Shown here one piece after another: positions 59,824 through 64,000 of a stretch of 64,000 bases of DNA. This DNA comes from Mesorhizobium sp. CA14 (GTDB lineage Bacteria; Pseudomonadota; Alphaproteobacteria; Rhizobiales; Rhizobiaceae). The stretch's first letter is position 1, and each line of letters opens with the position of its first letter. The position numbers and the translations under genes were made by a program. The notes under the pieces are model-generated. The model did not search any database, was not told the origin of the DNA, and saw only the letters and a list, made by a program, of their open reading frames with translations. The stretch covers positions 124,001 to 188,000 of the forward strand of contig NZ_JAIUHR010000007.1 of the NCBI RefSeq assembly GCF_020165195.1, given 5' to 3'.

Positions 59824-60691
59824 AGGCCAGCATCTGCGCGCTGGCAGTCCTGTCGACGCCGTGATGCGGCGGATTGAAGAGATGGCCCTCCTGCTCATAG
59901 GTCCAGACCTTGAACAGGGTGAGCAGGTGCGGGCCGAAACTGTGCAGCAGCGGCACGTCGGTGGCGTCGCGGCCGCGCGCGATGACGACGCGGCCGATGC
60001 GGGGCCGGTTGTGGCGCGGATCGAACGTGTACCATTTGCCGTCGAGGAAGACTTCCATCCAGGCCGAGAAATCCATCGGCGCCGGGTCGGCCGGCACGCC
60101 GATATCGCCGAGATAGCCGTTCACATAGCGCGCCGGAATGTTCATGCATCGGCAAAGCGCGATCGCCAGATGCGCGAAATCGCGGCAGACCCCGACACGC
60201 TCCTCATGCGCCTGGGCCGCCGTGCGTGTGGCGCGCGCATAGCCGTAGCCGAAGGAAAGCCGGCTGTTGACATAACCGACGATCGCCTGGACGCGCGCCC
60301 AGCCCGGCGACAGCTGGCCGAAAAGCTGCCAGGCGGTGTTGCCGAGGTGGTCGGTCTCGCAATAGCGGCTGCCGAGCAGATAGACCAGCACATCGTCGGG
60401 CAGTTCCGCGACCGGCGTTTCGCGCGCCAGCGTGTTCACCTCGTCGCTCTCGCCGTTGTCCTCGACCGCCGCGTCGTAGAGGATGCGGAAGTTGCCTGCC
60501 GGCGCCGTGAAACGACGGCAGATATTGCCGTGGCGGTCGCGATAGGTCCGGGTCGGCACCGAGGGCGAGGTCAGAACCCGCGTCTGCCGCTTGATATGGG
60601 CATGGCGGTCGGGATGGATGTCGAGAAGCGAGATGATCGGCGTCACCGCCGCGCATTCGATGGCGATTTCATAGCCGAGCCGGATCAGCAT
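59822..60691 (-). CDS. Transglutaminase-like protein lacking the usual catalytic His
   Basis: 289 residues from MLIRLGYEI. A short N-terminal beta domain (RTYRDRHGNICRRFTAPAGNFRI) precedes the core. The core Cys is in GVCRDFAHLAIALCR, and the conserved Asp in WYTFDPRHN. The His that sits in the (H)AWxEV motif of transglutaminase-like proteins is replaced: the sequence reads DFSAWMEVFLDG, with TCG (Ser) in its place. Whether this subfamily still acts as a protease or amidase is unclear. Members are often near HAD genes; here a divergent HAD gene starts 167 bp away. Confidence 0.85.
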   Translation of the reverse strand: MLIRLGYEIAIECAAVTPIISLLDIHPDRHAHIKRQTRVLTSPSVPTRTYRDRHGNICRRFTAPAGNFRILYDAAVEDNGESDEVNTLARETPVAELPDDVLVYLLGSRYCETDHLGNTAWQLFGQLSPGWARVQAIVGYVNSRLSFGYGYARATRTAAQAHEERVGVCRDFAHLAIALCRCMNIPARYVNGYLGDIGVPADPAPMDFSAWMEVFLDGKWYTFDPRHNRPRIGRVVIARGRDATDVPLLHSFGPHLLTLFKVWTYEQEGHLFNPPHHGVDRTASAQMLA

Positions 60692-60857
60692 CGTATGCCC
60701 CTTTGATGATTTTGGAAAGACCGCCTGTTCAACGCCGCGAACCGGAGCTTGTTCCAGGGTCGGGTCGAATTGACGGCGTCTCGCCTTCTCAGGCGGTGCC
60801 GGCCGGTCTAAACTGGGCTTTGCGTTTCCCCCCAAAAACGATTCTCCAGGACATCCG

Positions 60858-61523
60858 ATGTTTGCAGGCTCAAAATTCGCCGCCTTCCTGTTCGACATGG
60901 ACGGCACGGTGCTCAACTCGATCGCCGCGGCGGAACGGGTGTGGACGAAATGGGCGGAGCGTCACGGGCTCGATGTCACGGCTTTTCTGCCGACGATCCA
61001 TGGCAGGCGCGCGCGCGAGACGATCGCCGCGCTGAAGCTTCCAGGCGTCGATCCGGTTGCCGAGGCGGATTTGCTGCTCAAGGCCGAAGCCGACGATCTC
61101 GAAGGCATTGTCCCTATCCCCGGCGCCGTCGCGTTCCTGGAATCGCTGCCACCGGAGCGCTGGGCGATCGTTACCTCCGCGCCGCGCGAACTGGCGCTGC
61201 TGCGCATCAAGGCGGCCGGCATTCCGGTTCCGGCCATGATGGTCACGGCCGAAGATGTCACCCATGGCAAGCCGGCGCCGGACTGCTTCCTGCTGGCGGC
61301 AAGCCTTCTCGGCGTGGAGGCGCGCGACTGCCTGGTCTTCGAGGATGCGCCGGCGGGCATCGCGGCGGGCGAGGCTTCCGGCGCGTCGGTGATGGTGATC
61401 AGCGCCACGCACGTCCACCCGCTCGTCACGCCGCATCCAACGATCCGTTCCTATGACGAACTCGGCATCGCGGTGGACGTCAGTGGCTGGATCGCGCTCG
61501 CGCCCGAGCGTGCGGTCGCTTAG
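60858..61523 (+). CDS. HAD-superfamily phosphatase (sugar phosphatase-like)
   Basis: 221 residues. FLFDMDGTVLNS holds the nucleophile Asp and general-acid Asp (motif I, 10-21). VTSAPRELALLRIKAAG is motif II, GKPAPDCFLLAASLLGV motif III and VFEDAPAGIAAGEASGA motif IV. The small cap and length match beta-phosphoglucomutase/YfbT-type sugar phosphatases. The stop overlaps the convergent DUF1674 gene by 3 bases. Confidence 0.92.
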   Translation: MFAGSKFAAFLFDMDGTVLNSIAAAERVWTKWAERHGLDVTAFLPTIHGRRARETIAALKLPGVDPVAEADLLLKAEADDLEGIVPIPGAVAFLESLPPERWAIVTSAPRELALLRIKAAGIPVPAMMVTAEDVTHGKPAPDCFLLAASLLGVEARDCLVFEDAPAGIAAGEASGASVMVISATHVHPLVTPHPTIRSYDELGIAVDVSGWIALAPERAVA

Positions 61524-61741
61524 AAATCGGTGGCGAGCCCCTTCACCTCCCAGTCGCCGTAGCGGCCAGGTTCCTTGCCGCCGCGCCCGCCGATTTCCTT
61601 TGGCAGCTGCGCCTCCGCCGCTCGGTAGTTCCGGCGACGCGCTTCGGCTTCGGCCAATGCGCGCTGCGCCGCTGGGGTCAGCCTTTCTTTCGGCTCTTTG
61701 GTCGTTGCAACTGCTTCGGTTTTGCTGGGATCTTCGGTCAT
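61520..61741 (-). CDS. Succinate dehydrogenase assembly factor (SDHAF4/DUF1674)
   Basis: 73 residues from MTEDPSKTE. The conserved C-terminal motif EIGGRGGKEPGRYGDWEVKG with LATDF is the DUF1674/SDHAF4 signature. SDHAF4 binds flavinylated SdhA and speeds its assembly. The stop (TTA at 61520-61522) overlaps the HAD stop (TAG at 61521-61523) end-to-end. The common neighbours htpX and rsmB follow. Confidence 0.93.
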   Translation of the reverse strand: MTEDPSKTEAVATTKEPKERLTPAAQRALAEAEARRRNYRAAEAQLPKEIGGRGGKEPGRYGDWEVKGLATDF

Positions 61742-61845
61742 GCGATACTCCCGCCGATTGAAACGAAGACCGGCGCCTCCCATCATATAGCCATGACGCC
61801 AGAAGGATCGACCCCCATTCGCCCCCACGCTAGACGGATGAAACG

Positions 61846-62880
61846 ATGAACACGCTTCGCACCGCCATGCTTCTTGCCGCCATGACGGCGCTGTTCATGG
61901 GCGTCGGCTATCTGATCGGCGGCTCGGGCGGCATGGTTATCGCGCTTCTGATTGCCGCCGGCACCAATCTGTTCAGCTATTGGAACGCCGACAAGATGGT
62001 GCTGTCGATGAACCGCGCCGTCGAGGTCGACGAGAAGAATGCGCCTGAATATTATGGGATCGTCCAGGCGCTGGCCAAGCAGGCCGGCCTGCCGATGCCC
62101 AAGACCTATCTGATCGACAACCCGCAGCCCAATGCCTTCGCAACCGGCCGCAACCCGGAAAACGCTGCCGTTGCCGCGTCCACCGGCCTGCTCGAGCGGC
62201 TCTCGCATGAAGAGGTCGCGGCGGTGATGGCGCATGAGCTTGCCCATGTGCAGCATCGCGACACGCTGACCATGACGATCGTGGCGACGCTTGCCGGCGC
62301 CATCTCGATGCTCGGCAATTTCGCCTTCTTCTTCGGCGGCAGCCGGGAGACCAACAACCCGTTCGGCTTTGTCGGCGTGCTGGTGGCTATGCTGGTCGCG
62401 CCCCTTGCCGCCATGATCGTGCAGATGGCGGTGAGCCGCACGCGCGAATACGAGGCCGACCGGCGCGGCGCCGAGATCTGCGGCCACCCGCTATGGCTGG
62501 CCTCGGCGCTCAACAAGATCGCGCGCGGCGCCGAACAGATCCCCAATGAGGATGCCGAGCGCAATCCGGCGATGGCGCATCTTTTCATCATCAACCCTCT
62601 GCATGGCGAGCGCATGGACAATCTGTTCTCGACCCATCCGAGCACCGAGAACCGCATCGCCGCGCTGCAGGAGATGGCGCGCGCGATGGGCGGCGCCACG
62701 CCGGCCAGTCGGCGTGAGGCTTCTCCGCCACCCATCCAGCCCGAGGAGCCATCAGCGGGGCCATGGGGCAAGCCGGCAGACCAGACCCCGGAGGCCGAAC
62801 CGCCGCCGCCAAAGCCCAGTCCCTGGGGCCGCAACCCGACCGGGCCGCGCAATGTCGGGTCGAGGGGTCCCTGGTCGTGA
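61846..62880 (+). CDS. htpX: Membrane protease HtpX (M48)
   Basis: 344 residues. Two N-terminal helices (about 8-45) precede the metalloprotease motif HELAH (130-134) in [16 protein letters not shown]. Two more helices follow, then the second Glu ligand in [15 protein letters not shown]. The C-terminus (about 285-344) is Pro-rich. Degrades damaged membrane proteins. Its stop overlaps the rsmB GTG start. Confidence 0.96.
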   Translation: MNTLRTAMLLAAMTALFMGVGYLIGGSGGMVIALLIAAGTNLFSYWNADKMVLSMNRAVEVDEKNAPEYYGIVQALAKQAGLPMPKTYLIDNPQPNAFATGRNPENAAVAASTGLLERLSHEEVAAVMAHELAHVQHRDTLTMTIVATLAGAISMLGNFAFFFGGSRETNNPFGFVGVLVAMLVAPLAAMIVQMAVSRTREYEADRRGAEICGHPLWLASALNKIARGAEQIPNEDAERNPAMAHLFIINPLHGERMDNLFSTHPSTENRIAALQEMARAMGGATPASRREASPPPIQPEEPSAGPWGKPADQTPEAEPPPPKPSPWGRNPTGPRNVGSRGPWS

Positions 62881-64000
62881 CGCCGCCAAGGCGCGGACAT
62901 TCAGGCAATCCGCAACGCGAGGCCGGTGACGAGATAGCCGGCCTTGCCGCGCGCAAGGCGGCGGCGCGGCTGCTTGCCGCCGTCATCGACGCCCGCACGC
63001 CGTTGGATGGCTTGACCGACAACGAGCACGGCCACCCGCAATACAAGGCGCTGGACAGCCGCGATCGCGCGCTGGTGCGCGCCATCCTGGTGACCGCGCT
63101 TCGTCACCGCATGACCATTGCCGGGCTTTTGTCCAAGCGCCTCGAAAAGCCGCTGCCGCCCAATGCCACGGCGCTCTCGCATATCCTCCATGTCGCCGCC
63201 GCGCAGATCCTGTTCCTCGATGTTCCCGACAGCGCCGCCGTCGACCTTGCCGTCACTCACGCCAAGTCCGATCCGCGAACGCTGCGCTTCTCCGGTCTCG
63301 TCAACGGTGTGCTGCGCTCGCTGGCGCGCGCCAAGGAGACCGAGCTTGCCCTGGCCCTTGCCGCGACCAGCGAGGCGCCGGAATGGTTCTCCGAGCGGCT
63401 GACTGACGCCTACGGAACCGACAAGGCGCGCGCCATCCTTGCCGCGCATCGCCACGAAGCGCCGGTCGATTTCACGGTCAAGGCCGATCCCACGCTCTGG
63501 GCCGAGCGGTTGGGCGGTGTCGTGCTGCCGACCGGCACGGTGCGTGTCGAAAAGCTTGCCGCCAACGTCACCGATTTGCCCGGCTTCGCCAATGGCGCCT
63601 GGTGGGTGCAGGATGCCGCCGCAAGCCTGCCGGCGCACCTGTTCGGCGACATCAGGGGCCAGCGCGTTGCCGATCTGTGCGCCGCGCCCGGCGGCAAGAC
63701 GGCGCAGCTTATCCTGGCCGGCGCGCAGGTCACCGCTATCGACGCCTCGAGGAACCGGCTGGCGCGGCTCAAGCAGAATCTCGACCGTCTCGGCCTGACG
63801 GCCGATCTCGTCCAGACCGACCTACTGGATTACCGGCCGGCGCACTTGTTCGATGCCGTCCTGCTCGATGCGCCCTGCTCCTCGACCGGCACGGTGCGCC
63901 GCCACCCCGACGTGCCGTGGACCAAGACCATGGCGGATATCGAAAAGCTCGCCGACCTCCAGCGCCGGCTGCTTGCGCATGCCGTTGGCCTCGTCAAGCC
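62877..64000 (+). CDS. rsmB: 16S rRNA (m5C967) methyltransferase RsmB (partial, runs off the window)
   Basis: Starts with GTG at 62877, overlapping the htpX stop (GTGA). The frame is open to the window end (374 codons). The N-terminal NusB-like domain is visible ([19 protein letters not shown], then [14 protein letters not shown]). The methyltransferase domain has [15 protein letters not shown] (about 265-279) and [10 protein letters not shown] (331-340) with the catalytic Cys334. Makes m5C at 16S position 967. An ATG at 63111 would cut off the NusB domain. Confidence 0.9.
   Translation, partial: MTPPRRGHSGNPQREAGDEIAGLAARKAAARLLAAVIDARTPLDGLTDNEHGHPQYKALDSRDRALVRAILVTALRHRMTIAGLLSKRLEKPLPPNATALSHILHVAAAQILFLDVPDSAAVDLAVTHAKSDPRTLRFSGLVNGVLRSLARAKETELALALAATSEAPEWFSERLTDAYGTDKARAILAAHRHEAPVDFTVKADPTLWAERLGGVVLPTGTVRVEKLAANVTDLPGFANGAWWVQDAAASLPAHLFGDIRGQRVADLCAAPGGKTAQLILAGAQVTAIDASRNRLARLKQNLDRLGLTADLVQTDLLDYRPAHLFDAVLLDAPCSSTGTVRRHPDVPWTKTMADIEKLADLQRRLLAHAVGLVK

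Overview
The window is high-GC, densely coded alphaproteobacterial DNA and looks like a chromosome segment of a Mesorhizobium-type member of the Rhizobiales (Phyllobacteriaceae). Three things point there. The gene order obgE-proB-proA-nadD-rsfS-rlmH-EnvC-CtpA-deacetylase-rppH is typical of the order. The F1 ATPase operon (atpHAGDC) lacks the Fo genes. Intergenic spaces carry RIME-like repeats and several other palindromic repeat families. There is no prophage, integrase, transposase or CRISPR array; this is ordinary core chromosome with a few accessory inserts. The genus is an inference from synteny and protein character.

Layout. 1-3 kb: start of a secreted protein gene, then two translationally coupled lipoproteins, one with a phospholipase A2-type motif and one with two phospholipase D HKD motifs. 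3-6.1 kb: dadA, alanine racemase and rppH. 6.3-21.3 kb: a mostly leftward housekeeping block. It holds a divergent polysaccharide deacetylase, CtpA and an EnvC-like activator (cell wall); rlmH, rsfS, obgE, rpmA and rplU (ribosome); nadD (NAD); and proA/proB (proline). It is interrupted by a MscS channel, an MFS transporter, an endonuclease/exonuclease/phosphatase-fold protein and a GNAT enzyme. 21.6 kb: tRNA-Ser(CGA). 22-28 kb: a small secreted protein, a DUF1186/SEC-C protein, recQ coupled to an unusual beta-propeller/sulfotransferase fusion, and a LysE-type exporter. 28.4-32.7 kb: a hexuronate catabolism cluster (kdgF, kduD, uxaC and, divergently, a UxuB-type reductase). 32.9-38 kb: the F1 ATPase operon.

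38.3-48.3 kb: a small membrane protein, an Asp/Glu racemase, two Phd-VapC toxin-antitoxin pairs, priA, a transaldolase-like aldolase, lptE, leuS and a YggS protein. 48.4-52.8 kb: two aldo/keto reductases, a LysR regulator and an MFS exporter. 53-57.6 kb: usg, acetyl-CoA synthetase coupled to a MOSC protein, and a cyclopropane fatty-acid synthase. 57.75-57.95 kb: a possible tiny transcript with a 23-codon ORF whose Shine-Dalgarno region is complementary to 15 nt of the 16S rRNA 3' end, followed by a structured region and a terminator. 58-64 kb: a TadG/VWA pilus-associated protein, a transglutaminase-like protein, a HAD phosphatase, the SDH assembly factor SDHAF4/DUF1674, htpX and the start of rsmB.

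The most noteworthy items are the PLA2-like/PLD-like lipoprotein pair, the propeller-sulfotransferase fusion, the 23-codon ORF with its extended anti-16S leader, a ~142-bp full-length hairpin repeat present four times, a candidate FNR/FixK box between priA and the aldolase, and a transglutaminase lacking the expected catalytic histidine. Most long ORFs opposite these genes are high-GC shadows and were left out.
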